From contig CAMDUL010000003.1 of NCBI GenBank assembly GCA_945878135.1, positions 98,646 through 162,645 on the forward strand: a DNA stretch of 64,000 nucleotides. Direction: 5' to 3'. This DNA is from Chthoniobacter flavus. GTDB lineage: Bacteria; Verrucomicrobiota; Verrucomicrobiia; Chthoniobacterales; JACTMZ01. Below the pieces are notes generated by a model. It was not told the origin of the DNA, did not search any database, and saw only the letters and a program-made list of their open reading frames with translations. The translations under genes and the position numbers were made by a program. This document shows positions 8,107 to 17,308 of this stretch, piece by piece (position 1 is the stretch's first letter; the number at the start of each line of letters is the position of its first letter).

Positions 8107-9854
8107 GACTTGTGCGCCTTTCGCTTTGCTTCCAAGGCGGGAATGACTTGTTTCAGGGACAGACAATTCACCACGTCGTTCCTGGTCAGCCAGCCTTTGC
8201 GCGCGGCGCCGATGCCGAAGTAAAGATTCTGCAACCCCTCGGTCGAATGGGCGTCCGGGTTGATGACGCATTTCACCCCTTTTTCTTTGGCCAAGCGCCA
8301 CCAGCGCCAGTCCATATCGAGGCGGTGCGGATCGGCATTCAGCTCGATGAAAGTCCCGGTCTCCGCGGCGGCTTCGATCACGGCGGGAATATTGACGGCG
8401 TAGGAATCACGCTTGAGGAGAATACGGCCGGTCAGGTGGCCGAGCATGGTGACATGAGGATTCTCCATCGCTCGGATGAGCCGCTTGGTCATTTCGGCTT
8501 CGCCCAGGGTGAAGGACGAATGGACGCTGGCCACGACGTAGTCGAGTTGCGCGAGGACGCTGTCGCTGAAGTCGAGTGCGCCGTCCTTGAGGATATCGCA
8601 CTCGGTGCCGCTGAAGAGACGGAAGCCGTCGAAGTCCTGGTTCAAACTTTTGATTTCCGCGATTTGCTTTTTCAGGCGCGCGGGGTCGAGTCCGTTGGCT
8701 TGGACGGACGCTTTGCTGTGGTCGGCGATACCGAGGTACTCGAGTCCGAGTTCCTGCGCGGCAGCAGCCATTTCGGCCAGGGTGTTGCGTCCATCGCTGG
8801 CTCGCGTGTGGTTGTGGAAGGTGCCTTTGAGCTGCTCGAGTTTGACCAGGTCGGGGAGCTTGTGCTTTGTCGCAGCCTCCAATTCGCCGCGGTTTTCCCG
8901 CAATTCGGGCTCGATGTAATCGAAGCCGAATAATTCGTAGATGTCGCGCTCGTCGCGGATCTCGGGGATTTCCGGCGCGTCTTTTCTGACCGCGGCGAGA
9001 CGGTATTCGTTGAGGGTCCATCCTCGGTCCTGGGCCAAACCCCGGAGCACGATATTGTGTTCCTTGCTCCCGGTGAAATACATCAGGGCGAAGGGATACT
9101 CCTCGTCGGAGACCACGCGGAGGTCGGCTTGGAGGCCGTTCTTGAGCACGACGCTCGATTTGGTATCGCCGGCGGCGAGGACGCTTTCGACCAGCGGGTG
9201 CTCGCGGAAGGCTTGTGAGATGGCGGACGGGTTTTTCGTCGAAACAATGATGTCGATGTCGTGGACGGTTTCGTTGCGGCGGCGCGTGCTGCCGCCGGCG
9301 GAGAGACGGATGGTGTCCGGGTGCGCCCGCAGATCGTCGAGCAAGGTGGCCGAGGCGTGGGCGGCGACGGATGCGAGATGGCGTCCCGCGCCTTGCTTGA
9401 GCGTGGCGAGACCGTGGAGGATTTTTTCCTGCGTCTTGGCGCCGAAGCCATCGAGGGTGGCGACTTTGTTGTCCTGGCAGGCTTTTTCCAGATCGGCGAG
9501 CGAAGCGACTTGGAGTTTTTCGTAGAGGGCCTTGATTTTTTTCGGACCGAGGCCGGGCACGTCGAAGAGCTCGAATAATTTCGGCGGGAACTGGGCGACG
9601 AGTTCGTCATAGTAGGGGAGCTTTCCGGTGGTGACGAGGGTCGAGATTTTTTCGCGGAGGGCGTCACCGATACCCGGGATGCCTTTCAATTTATCTTCGC
9701 GGACGAGCGTGCCGAGGTCGTCTTCGAGCATTTCGAGGGCGCGCGCGCCGTTGTGGTAGGCACGGATCTTGAATGGATTTTCGCCTTGGAGCTCGAGCAA
9801 AAGGGCGATGCGCTCGAGGACTTCGATGACTTGGTCGCGGGTGGCGGAAGGCAT
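8103..9854 (-). CDS. polX: DNA polymerase/3'-5' exonuclease PolX
   Basis: A 583-residue family X polymerase with the bacterial PolX layout: helix-hairpin-helix segments in the first 120 residues (IPGIGDALREK and VPGLGPKKIKALYE), a Pol-beta-like nucleotidyltransferase core (about 125-315, with RRRNETVHDIDIIVST carrying the metal-binding aspartates) and a C-terminal PHP phosphoesterase domain (about 340-575, with FHNHTRASDG, YLGIADHSKAS and INPDAHST). It acts in gap-filling base-excision repair. It overlaps ispA by four bases, forming a two-gene unit. Confidence 0.95.
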   Translation of the reverse strand: MPSATRDQVIEVLERIALLLELQGENPFKIRAYHNGARALEMLEDDLGTLVREDKLKGIPGIGDALREKISTLVTTGKLPYYDELVAQFPPKLFELFDVPGLGPKKIKALYEKLQVASLADLEKACQDNKVATLDGFGAKTQEKILHGLATLKQGAGRHLASVAAHASATLLDDLRAHPDTIRLSAGGSTRRRNETVHDIDIIVSTKNPSAISQAFREHPLVESVLAAGDTKSSVVLKNGLQADLRVVSDEEYPFALMYFTGSKEHNIVLRGLAQDRGWTLNEYRLAAVRKDAPEIPEIRDERDIYELFGFDYIEPELRENRGELEAATKHKLPDLVKLEQLKGTFHNHTRASDGRNTLAEMAAAAQELGLEYLGIADHSKASVQANGLDPARLKKQIAEIKSLNQDFDGFRLFSGTECDILKDGALDFSDSVLAQLDYVVASVHSSFTLGEAEMTKRLIRAMENPHVTMLGHLTGRILLKRDSYAVNIPAVIEAAAETGTFIELNADPHRLDMDWRWWRLAKEKGVKCVINPDAHSTEGLQNLYFGIGAARKGWLTRNDVVNCLSLKQVIPALEAKRKAHKS

Positions 9855-9919
9855 GAGGGAAGTGTAGCCGCGGCAGTCTGTGCGGGGCAGATAAAAACAG
9901 ACGCTCCCCTCCCTCGACT

Positions 9920-9948
9920 TGTAGCGGCAATCTATGACCGCCGCTACC
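9920..9948. repeat. Short version of the GTAGCGG dispersed palindrome
   Basis: The sequence begins TGTAGCGG, contains CTATGACCG and closes with CCGCTAC, so it is itself a small hairpin. Compared with the copy at 2390-2460, it looks like the left end of arm 1 joined to the right end of arm 2 with the middle deleted. Confidence 0.75.
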
Positions 9949-9978
9949 GGATGGAAAGAAGGCCGCGCCTCAGCGCAG

Positions 9979-10755
9979 TCAAGGCACGTAGGTGGCGAGG
10001 CGGTTGCGCCAGCCGGGGAGCCAGCGTTTTTCGCCTCGGGCCGGGGGCGAGAGTTCGACGCGGCGGGTCAGGGCGCGGTCGGCGCTTTTGGAGAAGGCGG
10101 CGGTGGGCGACCCGGAGTCGGACATGCCGGCGAGCACTTGGAGCAAGCCCCAGCCTTCGCCTTGGTAGCGTTCGGTCGGCGAGGTCCCCTCGCCTTTGAA
10201 GTTCACGTAGTCCATGAGCGGGTACAGCCCGCCGGGAGCGTTGGCCACGCGGTAAAAATTGCGGCGGATTTTTTCGCGTTCGGATGCCGGCGCGGCGGCG
10301 AGCATCTGCGGCAACGCGCCTTCCAGACGCAGGGCGGCGAAGCGGGCTTGCGGTCCGACCGTGGAGGCCAGCAGCGAGCGGAGTTGCTCCATGCGGGGCG
10401 AACGGAAGTCGGCCATGAAAGCGGCACGGTCGGGCCACGGGCAGGCTTTGGCCGCGGCGAGCCAGCCGGGGAGCTTCACGCCATGCGAATCGAGATAATC
10501 TTTGAGCGCGGGGAAGCTTTCTTTGAAAGGTCCGCGCTGGCCCTGCGGATACCAGATGAAGTGACCGATGCCGAGGGACGGAAAATCCTCTCCTTTGTTC
10601 CACGCAGTTAGGCCGTCGCGGGTGCCCGCGCATTCGTTGCGCCAGATCTTTTGGCCGATGCGGTCGGCTTCGGCGTCGGAGATTTTGATTTCGCCGGCGG
10701 AGGCGGAAGCCGCCCCGAGGACGAGGAGCAGGACAGCGACGCGGCGCGGACTCAC
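9979..10755 (-). CDS. Conserved-looking secreted protein of unknown function
   Basis: A 258-residue protein with an N-terminal signal peptide (MSPRRVAVLLLVLGAASASA). The mature part contains a striking block around residues 37-75: IWRNECAGT, LTAWNKGEDFPSLG and IGHFIWYP. Near residue 180 comes LYPLMDYVNFKGEG, and near residue 200 YQGEGWGLLQVL. The acidic and aromatic residues in these blocks look like a hydrolase or lysozyme-like site, but this is only an impression and I do not assign a family. It lies 11 bases downstream of dnaN on the same strand. Confidence 0.7.
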   Translation of the reverse strand: MSPRRVAVLLLVLGAASASAGEIKISDAEADRIGQKIWRNECAGTRDGLTAWNKGEDFPSLGIGHFIWYPQGQRGPFKESFPALKDYLDSHGVKLPGWLAAAKACPWPDRAAFMADFRSPRMEQLRSLLASTVGPQARFAALRLEGALPQMLAAAPASEREKIRRNFYRVANAPGGLYPLMDYVNFKGEGTSPTERYQGEGWGLLQVLAGMSDSGSPTAAFSKSADRALTRRVELSPPARGEKRWLPGWRNRLATYVP

Positions 10756-10766
10756 GGGGTGGCGCG

Positions 10767-11867
10767 TCAGGCCCCGACGCGCATGGGCATGAGCACGTAG
10801 ACGAAGGGGGCGTTGATTTTGATCACGCCGGGGCTGATGTCGTCGATGAGCTCGAAATGGATTTCGTCTTCGCTCAAGTAACGCAGCGGGGCCATGAGGA
10901 ATTCGGGGTTGAAGGCGATGGAGATGTCCTTGCCTTTGTAGCTCACGGCCATTTCCTCGCGGGCCTCGCCGACTTCGGGGGTGTTCGAGGTGATTTCGAT
11001 TTTGCCCTTGGTGAAATTGAGGCGGACGGAGGCGGTTTTCTCGGTGTTGAGGAGGGAAACGCGGCGGACGGCGTTGAGCAGGGTCTCGCGCTCGACGGTG
11101 ACGCGCTCGTTGACCTTGGTCGGGATGACCTGGACGTAGTTCGGGTAGTTACCCTCGACGAGTTTGGAAATCAGGGTGGTCGGACCGCAGTCGAACTGGA
11201 CCATGTTTTGCGCGAGGCGGATGACAACCTCGCCGTCGTCCTTGAGGGCGCGCATCAGTTCGGTGATGGCTTTGGTACGGACGATGAATTCGCGCTCCTG
11301 GCTGGACGGGATCTCGAGGTCGTTGACCTCGGCGAGGGCGAGGCGGCGTCCGTCGGTCGCCACGAGGGTGAGCTTGTCGCCTTTGAAGGAGAAAAAGATG
11401 CCATTGAGGACGTAGCGCGTCTCGTCGAGGGAGATGGCGTAATGGGTTTTGCGCAGGCCGTCCTTGAGGTCGGAGGCCTTGAGCTTGAATTCGACGGCGC
11501 TGTCGAAGGCGGGGAGACCCGGGAACTCGGCCTCGGGCATGCCGAAGATCTTGTAGACACCGGCGCCGCTTTTCAGCGTGGCCATGCTTTTGGCGTCGAC
11601 CTCGACCTCGATGTCGGTTTTGGGCAGGTCTTTGACCAGCGTGCTGATCCGGCGGGCAGGCAGCGTGGTGGCGCCGGATTTGCCGACTTTTGCTTCGACC
11701 CTGGTACGGACGGTGAAATCGAGATCGGTCGAGGTGAGGACCAACTCCCCGTTGGCGGCCTGCAGGAGGACATTGGAAAGAATAGGGAGGGTGCTGCGCG
11801 GGTTGACGGCGCTGACGGCATTTTGCAACCCCTCGGCGAAGGCGTCCTGCGGTATGGTGAATTTCAT
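10767..11867 (-). CDS. dnaN: DNA polymerase III beta sliding clamp
   Basis: DnaN forms the ring clamp that tethers DNA polymerase III. The 366 residues contain the three repeated clamp domains and family blocks such as PILSNVLLQA (about 26), LPARRISTLVKDLP (about 70), YVLNGIFF, LVATDGRRLA (about 165) and the C-terminal YVLMPMRV. It lies 63 bases downstream of dnaA in the classic dnaA-dnaN order. Confidence 0.97.
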   Translation of the reverse strand: MKFTIPQDAFAEGLQNAVSAVNPRSTLPILSNVLLQAANGELVLTSTDLDFTVRTRVEAKVGKSGATTLPARRISTLVKDLPKTDIEVEVDAKSMATLKSGAGVYKIFGMPEAEFPGLPAFDSAVEFKLKASDLKDGLRKTHYAISLDETRYVLNGIFFSFKGDKLTLVATDGRRLALAEVNDLEIPSSQEREFIVRTKAITELMRALKDDGEVVIRLAQNMVQFDCGPTTLISKLVEGNYPNYVQVIPTKVNERVTVERETLLNAVRRVSLLNTEKTASVRLNFTKGKIEITSNTPEVGEAREEMAVSYKGKDISIAFNPEFLMAPLRYLSEDEIHFELIDDISPGVIKINAPFVYVLMPMRVGA

Positions 11868-11930
11868 GATGGGTCTTGGGCGGCGCGGAGCCTTATGTCC
11901 GAAAATAAACCTTTGCTGTCAAAGCCTTCT

Positions 11931-13403
11931 TCACCTTTGCAGCGCGGTTTCGAGGAAACGGACGATTTGGCGCAGGCTCTCCTGCTTGTCCATGCGGTTC
12001 TGCACCGTCTTGCAGGCGTGAATGACCGTGCCGTGGTCGCGACCGCCGAAAGCTTCACCGATGTCCTGCAGGGAGGATTTGGTCAGGCGCCGGGAAATGA
12101 ACATGGCGACCTGGCGCGGGAAGGCGATGTTGGCCGGGCGGCGCTTGCTCGTCATGTCGGCCAGACGCACATCGTAATGCTCGGCCACCTTGCGCTGCAC
12201 CTGGTCGATGGAGACGGCGCGGCGCGCTTCTTCCTGCAAAATGTCGCGGAGGACGTGCTCGATGGAGTCGTCGGTCAGGGGACGGCCGCTCAGCGAGGAG
12301 AAAGAGGCGACGCGCAGGAGCGCACCCTCGAGACGGCGGACGTTGGATTTGACGCGGTGGGCCAGGTATTCGAGGACGTGGTTGGGGAGGCTGACATCAA
12401 GGCCGGCGGCTTTTTTGCGCAAAATAGCGAGGCGCGTCTCCATATCCGGCGGCTGAAGCTCGGCCGTCAGGCCCCACTCGAAACGGGAGACCAGACGTTG
12501 CTCGAGTTGCGCGATCTCGCTGGGCGGCTGGTCGCTGGAGAGGACGATCTGTTTGCGGCCCTCGAACAGTGAATTGAAGGTGTGGAAAAACTCCTCCTGC
12601 GAGCGCTCCTTGCCGGCCAGGAACTGGATGTCGTCGATGAGCAGGATGTCGGCCTGACGGTAACGGCGGCGGAATTTGACCAGGGAGTTGGTCTGGATGG
12701 CGTTGATGAACTCGTTGGTGAAGGTCTCGCTGCGGACATACGCCACCTTGGTGCCGCGGCGCGAGGCGGCCAGATGGTGGCCGATCGCTTGCAGAAGGTG
12801 CGTCTTGCCGAGGCCGACCCCTCCGTGGATGAACAGGGGGTTGTAGGTGCGGGCGGGTGACTTAGCCACGGCCAAAGAGGCGGCGTGGGCAAATTCACTG
12901 TTCGCTCCGACCACAAAGGTGTCGAACACGTAGTGCGGATTGAGTCCGCGGGCCCCGGCCACCCCGCCGGGCTCCGGCGTTTCCGCCGATGCTTCCACTT
13001 CCGGGATGGACGACGTCTCCGGGGGCGCACCATTGTCCACTTGGAAAGCGACCTTGCGCCGGCCGCCGAAGACCGTCATGAGGGCGGCTTGCAACTGGGG
13101 GCCGTAATTACTTTCGATCCACACCTGGTAGATGCTGTTGGGAATGACCAGCGTGACGCCGGATGCGTCGGCCCCGGCCAGGCTCAATGTGGAAAACCAG
13201 CGGTCGAAAACACCGTCTCCCAATTCGGCCCGCAAGGCCGATGAAATCTGGACCCAGAGGCTCCCGAGGTCGGTCCCGGGAAGGGAGTTATTCACCGGAG
13301 CGGATGGAGTTGTTTGCGCCGGTGCGGGGGTGGAGCGGGAAACGCGACCGGTGACGGCCTTGGAGGCGCGGCACTTGGGGCGCGGGGGAATCGAGCGGGG
13401 CAT
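11931..13403 (-). CDS. dnaA: Chromosomal replication initiator DnaA
   Basis: DnaA is the AAA+ initiator that binds DnaA boxes and melts the origin. The 490 residues include domain I (about 45-125, SLWVQISSALRAELGDGVFDRWF), a variable linker, the ATPase core with HGGVGLGKTHLL (Walker A) and ADILLIDDIQFLAGKE (Walker B), and domain IV with GGRDHGTVIHACKTV, the DnaA-box recognition signature. The first roughly 40 residues are low-complexity and proline/threonine-rich, so translation may begin later. Upstream lies an AT-richer stretch with DnaA-box-like sites. Confidence 0.96.
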   Translation of the reverse strand: MPRSIPPRPKCRASKAVTGRVSRSTPAPAQTTPSAPVNNSLPGTDLGSLWVQISSALRAELGDGVFDRWFSTLSLAGADASGVTLVIPNSIYQVWIESNYGPQLQAALMTVFGGRRKVAFQVDNGAPPETSSIPEVEASAETPEPGGVAGARGLNPHYVFDTFVVGANSEFAHAASLAVAKSPARTYNPLFIHGGVGLGKTHLLQAIGHHLAASRRGTKVAYVRSETFTNEFINAIQTNSLVKFRRRYRQADILLIDDIQFLAGKERSQEEFFHTFNSLFEGRKQIVLSSDQPPSEIAQLEQRLVSRFEWGLTAELQPPDMETRLAILRKKAAGLDVSLPNHVLEYLAHRVKSNVRRLEGALLRVASFSSLSGRPLTDDSIEHVLRDILQEEARRAVSIDQVQRKVAEHYDVRLADMTSKRRPANIAFPRQVAMFISRRLTKSSLQDIGEAFGGRDHGTVIHACKTVQNRMDKQESLRQIVRFLETALQR

Positions 13404-13670
13404 GTTTTATTCTGTTAAATCCGGCCCGGAAAATTTTCGCGCCTGTCGGATCCACGGCAAGTCGTGGCGGATTCCGACCGGAAGGGACGCAAGGTCTGCT
13501 GCAACGCGCGGGGCCGGAGGCCGGAAGCCGTGGAACTCGTATTCACAAGTTGTTCACAGGAATCCTGACATTCATTCGGCGTCACAGACGCAGAGCGTAT
13601 CGGGCCGGAAAATCGCGCTCAAGAACTTTGGCGGCGTTTGTAAACTTTTTGTCAAAATCGCTTGACCCAC
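13404..13670. other. Intergenic region upstream of dnaA; candidate replication origin
   Basis: This 267-base gap separates dnaA from the symporter gene. Two tandem 9-mers, GTATTCACA (13539-13547) and TTGTTCACA (13550-13558), each differ by one base from the DnaA-box form TTATTCACA and are 11 bases apart, about one helical turn. A run of A/T bases (about 13632-13664, including TTTGTAAACTTTTTGTC) could unwind. With only two imperfect boxes this could equally be dnaA autoregulation. Confidence 0.4.
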
Positions 13671-15215
13671 CTACGCCGCGCGCGGGGCTTGTGTTTTCCG
13701 GCCCAGAGCGATGCCGCAGGCCAGCGTGAGCAGACAAGTGACGGGGTAAAGCCACGCGAAGTTGATTTTCGGACGCCACGCCGCGGCCTGTTCCGTGGTG
13801 ATGGCGCCGAGCGCGGCGAGGATGTTGTAAAGGTCCGGACGCGCCCAGAGCACCAGCAACACGGAAATGACGGTGCCTATGACAATACCGCGGATGTCGC
13901 GACGCAGAGGACTGAGCGCGAGGAGAAAGGCGGCGAGCATCGGACCGTAGGTATAAGCCACCATGCCGAAGGCCAACGAGAGCAGGTTGATCTGCCCGCG
14001 CACGGCCTGCAGTCCCACCGCCATGAGAATGAGCGCGATCCCCCACCCGACCACGGCGAAGCGTGATTGCACGATCAAGCGCCGTTGGTCCGCGGCCTCG
14101 AGTCCGTCCTTGCCGTGCCACAGCGCCATTGACGTCTGCGCCAACGCGGCCAACGCCGAATCCAAACTCGAAATGGCCGCGGCAAAAGCACCGGCGAGGA
14201 TGAGTCCGCTCAACCCCGGAGGAAGGACGGTGGTGATCCACACGGGAAACACCGAATCGGTATCCTTCGCGAAAAGCGCCGCCTCCGCGGGCGTTGGCGG
14301 GCGCTGTTGGTAGTAGACAAAGAGCGCCGCGCCGACCGCGAGCATGAGCACGGTGACGAGCAGCGAGATGCTGCTGGCCATGACCGCCTTCGAGGCATCC
14401 TGCGCGTTGCGGCAGCAGAACATGCGCTGGGCCATCACCTGGTCGGTGCCGAAGGCGGCCACATTCTGGAAAGGCATGGCGAGCAGGCCGACCCAGAGGG
14501 TGAATTGCACGTCGGGATTGGTCGAAAGATCGAGCACCCGCAATTTGCCGGCCGCACCGGCTTCCGCCAGGAACGCGGCGAAACCGCCGTCGATGCCGGA
14601 CATGAGCACGGCAAAGGCGAGCAACCCGCCGCCGATGAAAACGAAGAACTGGATGACGTCGGTCCAGATCACCGTGGTCATGCCACCCATCAGCGTCCAT
14701 CCGATGGCAAACAGCCCGATAATGACAATGCACCACTCGAAAGCCAGGCCGGTCACGGTCCACAAAATCAGCGCGGTGACAAGCAGGCGCACGCTTTGTC
14801 CGAGGATCGATCCGACAAAAAACAGCGCCGTGGTGAAAGCCCGCGCTCCCGCCCCGAGGCGCGACTGCATGTAGTCGTAGGGGCTGAAAATGCCGCGCTC
14901 GTAGAAGACTTTGACGAACCAGATCCCGACGATGAACCGCGCCATGAGCGAGCCGATCCCCCATTGCAGGTAGGTAAAGTCGCCGCCCGCGGCAAAGACC
15001 ATGCCGGGCACACCGATGAAAGTGATCGCGCTGATCTCCGTGGCGATGATCGAACCGCTGACCGCCGGCCACGGCAACGATCGTCCCGCGAGGAAAAAAT
15101 CCTGCATGGTCGACTGCTTGCCGCGCAGCGCATGGCCGATCCACGTGGTGAGCAGCAAGTAGGCGGCAAGGACCACCCAGTCGATCCAGAGAAAATGGGT
15201 ATGGACGCCTTCCAT
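13671..15215 (-). CDS. Sodium:solute symporter (SSS family)
   Basis: A 514-residue membrane protein with about 13 hydrophobic segments, the LeuT-fold SSS architecture. Family features are the N-terminal MQDFFLAGRSLPWPAVSGSI block (about 37-56), SAITFIGVPG, the loop SPYDYMQSRLGAGAR, and GLILAGAFAAAISSLDSALAAL (the sodium-site helix, about 340-360). SSS carriers import sugars, proline, sialic acid or inositol with sodium; the substrate cannot be read from sequence alone. It lies 10 bases downstream of argA in the same direction. Confidence 0.9.
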   Translation of the reverse strand: MEGVHTHFLWIDWVVLAAYLLLTTWIGHALRGKQSTMQDFFLAGRSLPWPAVSGSIIATEISAITFIGVPGMVFAAGGDFTYLQWGIGSLMARFIVGIWFVKVFYERGIFSPYDYMQSRLGAGARAFTTALFFVGSILGQSVRLLVTALILWTVTGLAFEWCIVIIGLFAIGWTLMGGMTTVIWTDVIQFFVFIGGGLLAFAVLMSGIDGGFAAFLAEAGAAGKLRVLDLSTNPDVQFTLWVGLLAMPFQNVAAFGTDQVMAQRMFCCRNAQDASKAVMASSISLLVTVLMLAVGAALFVYYQQRPPTPAEAALFAKDTDSVFPVWITTVLPPGLSGLILAGAFAAAISSLDSALAALAQTSMALWHGKDGLEAADQRRLIVQSRFAVVGWGIALILMAVGLQAVRGQINLLSLAFGMVAYTYGPMLAAFLLALSPLRRDIRGIVIGTVISVLLVLWARPDLYNILAALGAITTEQAAAWRPKINFAWLYPVTCLLTLACGIALGRKTQAPRAA

Positions 15216-15225
15216 GGAAGCCGGC

Positions 15226-16506
15226 TCAGGCGATGTCTTTCATCAGCACTTTGGACTGCCGTCCGCCAGCCTCGTATTTTTTCCGCCGCGCGGCAGGCAT
15301 GATGTCCGCCGACGACTCGCGGAAGCCGCCTTTGATCTGCAGATATTTGTAGGCCTGCGTGCTCAGAGCGAAGAGCTGCCGCAACCCCTTCTCGCGCGCC
15401 AGTGCGTCAACGAAAGCCATCAACTTCCGCCCGTGCCCCTCGTTCTCGTGCTCTTTATGCACATAGAGGCACGCCAGCTCGCCGCAGCCGTTGTCCGGAT
15501 AAACATGCAACGCGACGCAACCCATGATCTTTCCGTCGATTTCCAGCACCCAGAAATCCGGCATCTGCTCGAGGATGTCGGCCCGTGTCCGCCGCACCAG
15601 TTCCTCGCTTTCCATCGACTGCCGGATGAGCGACATGATGGCCCGCACGTCTTTTTTGAAAATCTTCCGGATCTGCTGGTATTCGTTCGAGTAGATCATC
15701 GTGCCGATCCCCTCGTTGCTGAAAACCTCGTCGAGCAGCGCCTCGTCCACCGTCCCGTCGAGGATGTGGATCCGCGGCACGCCCTGCCGGCAGGCTTTGG
15801 CCCCGTAATCAACCTTGGAGTAAAGATTCGGCGCCTCGCCGCTCTTCCGCTTTTTCAGCAGGTCCTCGGCCTCGACGATCCCGAGCTGCCGGGGGAGCGT
15901 GCCGCCGCCGGGCAATTTCGTGTCGGCGGACAAATAGATCACCTTGGCCGCCTGCAGAGCCTCGGCCAGTTCGGCCGCGGCGTGGTCGGAGTTGACCCGG
16001 TAGGTGTGCCCCTCGCCGTCGAAACCGAGCGGCGGCACCACCGGGATGAGTCCTTCGTGCAACAACATGTGCAGGCATTTCACATCGACCCGCTCGATCC
16101 GTCCGGTGTGGCCTTGGTCGATGCCGCCGAGGATGCCGGCCGGATGCGCGATGACCGCATTGGCATAAGCAGCCCGCAAATCGACCGAGGCCAAACCCTC
16201 GAGAATTTCGTGGGTCAAGCGCATGGCCGCATCGATGCTCACTTCGAGCGTCGCCTCGTCGGTGATGCCGGTGCCGTCCGTGTTGCTCGGCTTGAGGCCC
16301 GCCCTTTCCGCCGCGAGCTGCACCTGATGACTCGCGCCATGCACCAGGACAACCCGGATGCTCAAAGACCGCAGGACCGCGAGGTCGAGCAGGATGTTGG
16401 CGAAGTTGGGCGAGGCGGCAATTTCGCCGTCCACGGACACCACGAAGATCTTTTCGCGGAACCGCGGCACGTATTGCAGGATTTCCCTCAGGTCACTGAC
16501 GTTCAC
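15226..16506 (-). CDS. argA: Amino-acid N-acetyltransferase (N-acetylglutamate synthase)
   Basis: ArgA acetylates glutamate with acetyl-CoA, the first step of arginine synthesis. The 426-residue protein has the two-domain form: an amino-acid-kinase-like domain (about 1-280; FVVSVDGEIAASPNF, RVVLVHGASHQV, GTGITDEATL) fused to a GNAT domain (about 290-426; CVALHVYPDNGCGELACLYV and HENEGHGRKLM, the acetyl-CoA loop). The kinase-like domain usually mediates arginine feedback. No other arg genes are adjacent. Confidence 0.93.
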   Translation of the reverse strand: MNVSDLREILQYVPRFREKIFVVSVDGEIAASPNFANILLDLAVLRSLSIRVVLVHGASHQVQLAAERAGLKPSNTDGTGITDEATLEVSIDAAMRLTHEILEGLASVDLRAAYANAVIAHPAGILGGIDQGHTGRIERVDVKCLHMLLHEGLIPVVPPLGFDGEGHTYRVNSDHAAAELAEALQAAKVIYLSADTKLPGGGTLPRQLGIVEAEDLLKKRKSGEAPNLYSKVDYGAKACRQGVPRIHILDGTVDEALLDEVFSNEGIGTMIYSNEYQQIRKIFKKDVRAIMSLIRQSMESEELVRRTRADILEQMPDFWVLEIDGKIMGCVALHVYPDNGCGELACLYVHKEHENEGHGRKLMAFVDALAREKGLRQLFALSTQAYKYLQIKGGFRESSADIMPAARRKKYEAGGRQSKVLMKDIA

Positions 16507-16555
16507 AGCCGGAGAGTTAGGGGTTTTCCCCGGGAAAGATCAACGCGGAATCCGG

Positions 16556-16879
16556 TCAGCGCGCCCCATACATTTCGGTCAGCAATTCGTGCAAGGCCCG
16601 CGCGTCGTCCTCGGACAGCCGCCCGATGCGCCCGGCCAAGCGCGATTTGCTCACCACGCGGATCTGGTCGGCGCAGACGTCGGCCGCCTGTCCGGCCGGG
16701 CAGACTTGCAGCCGCGTGCGCCAATGCGGTCGAAGCTGCGAGGTCAAAGGACAAACGACCACCGTGGAAAGAACCGGATTCAAAGAGTCCAAGCTGACTA
16801 CCACGCACGGACGCATCTTGCCGGTCTCACCGCCCTCGACCGGATCCAGCCGGCACCAATAAATATCGGCCCGCCTCAC
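16556..16879 (-). CDS. mazF: MazF/PemK-family toxin
   Basis: An endoribonuclease toxin. I chose the GTG at 16879, which overlaps the antitoxin TGA (GTGA) and gives 107 residues, the family's usual size; the longer open frame upstream lacks homologous character. The N-terminus has RRADIYWCRLDPVEGGETGK then MRPCVVVS, and CPLTSQ follows near residue 43, the conserved MazF fold elements including the catalytic Arg in KMRP and Thr/Ser in PLTS. It is cotranslated with the AbrB-type antitoxin. Confidence 0.92.
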   Translation of the reverse strand: MRRADIYWCRLDPVEGGETGKMRPCVVVSLDSLNPVLSTVVVCPLTSQLRPHWRTRLQVCPAGQAADVCADQIRVVSKSRLAGRIGRLSEDDARALHELLTEMYGAR

Positions 16880-17211
16880 TTCGATTTTCCGGCGCGCGGC
16901 ATGCGCTTGGCGCGGTATTTCGCCGCTGGCCCGTTCACGCCAGCGGGCGCCGGTTCCCAAGGAATATCCTCCAGCCCGTCGGCCAGCGTGCAATCCCACT
17001 CGGACCAATCCTCGTCGGAAGCCGCCATTTCGCGGGCGGTTTCCTCCCATGACAACTTCTGCGGCTTGACCTTCGGACGCAGGACCAGCGAATCCCCGCG
17101 GTCCTCAAGCAACACGCCATCCTCCAATCCGTGGCGACGGATCAGGTCGGCCGGCAGCCGGATGCCACGCGAGTTGCCGATGCGGGCGAGCTTCAGCTCC
17201 GTGGCTTTCAT
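16876..17211 (-). CDS. mazE: AbrB/MazE-family antitoxin
   Basis: A 111-residue protein with an N-terminal SpoVT-AbrB DNA-binding domain (residues 1-47: KLARIGNSRGIRLPADLI, then DGVLLEDRGDSLVLRPK) and an acidic, tryptophan-containing C-terminal tail that would bind MazF. The ATG at 17211 was chosen because the domain begins there. A -35/-10 promoter and a palindrome sit immediately upstream, so the gene is probably autoregulated and has almost no 5' leader. Confidence 0.9.
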   Translation of the reverse strand: MKATELKLARIGNSRGIRLPADLIRRHGLEDGVLLEDRGDSLVLRPKVKPQKLSWEETAREMAASDEDWSEWDCTLADGLEDIPWEPAPAGVNGPAAKYRAKRMPRAGKSK

Positions 17212-17220
17212 GAGGGACTT

Positions 17221-17249
17221 ACTGTAATTACACGCCGGGTCGGCGTCAA
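17221..17249 (-). promoter_or_regulatory. Promoter and operator of the mazEF pair
   Basis: On the minus strand, TTGACG (17249-17244) and TACAGT (17226-17221) are separated by exactly 17 bases. The perfect palindrome TGTAATTACA (17223-17232) overlaps the -10, a likely site for the AbrB-type antitoxin. Only nine bases lie between the -10 and the ATG, with no Shine-Dalgarno sequence. Confidence 0.65.
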
Positions 17250-17308
17250 GTCGGGGGCGACGCACGCTCCTTTACATACCCGCGTGTCCCTGCCATTCTG
17301 CGCGGTTC

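Noticed and set aside
16879..17050. mazF starting at 17050 with a 57-residue extension
   Set aside because: The extension lies antisense-like across the antitoxin in another frame; the GTG at 16879 overlaps the antitoxin stop and gives the standard length.
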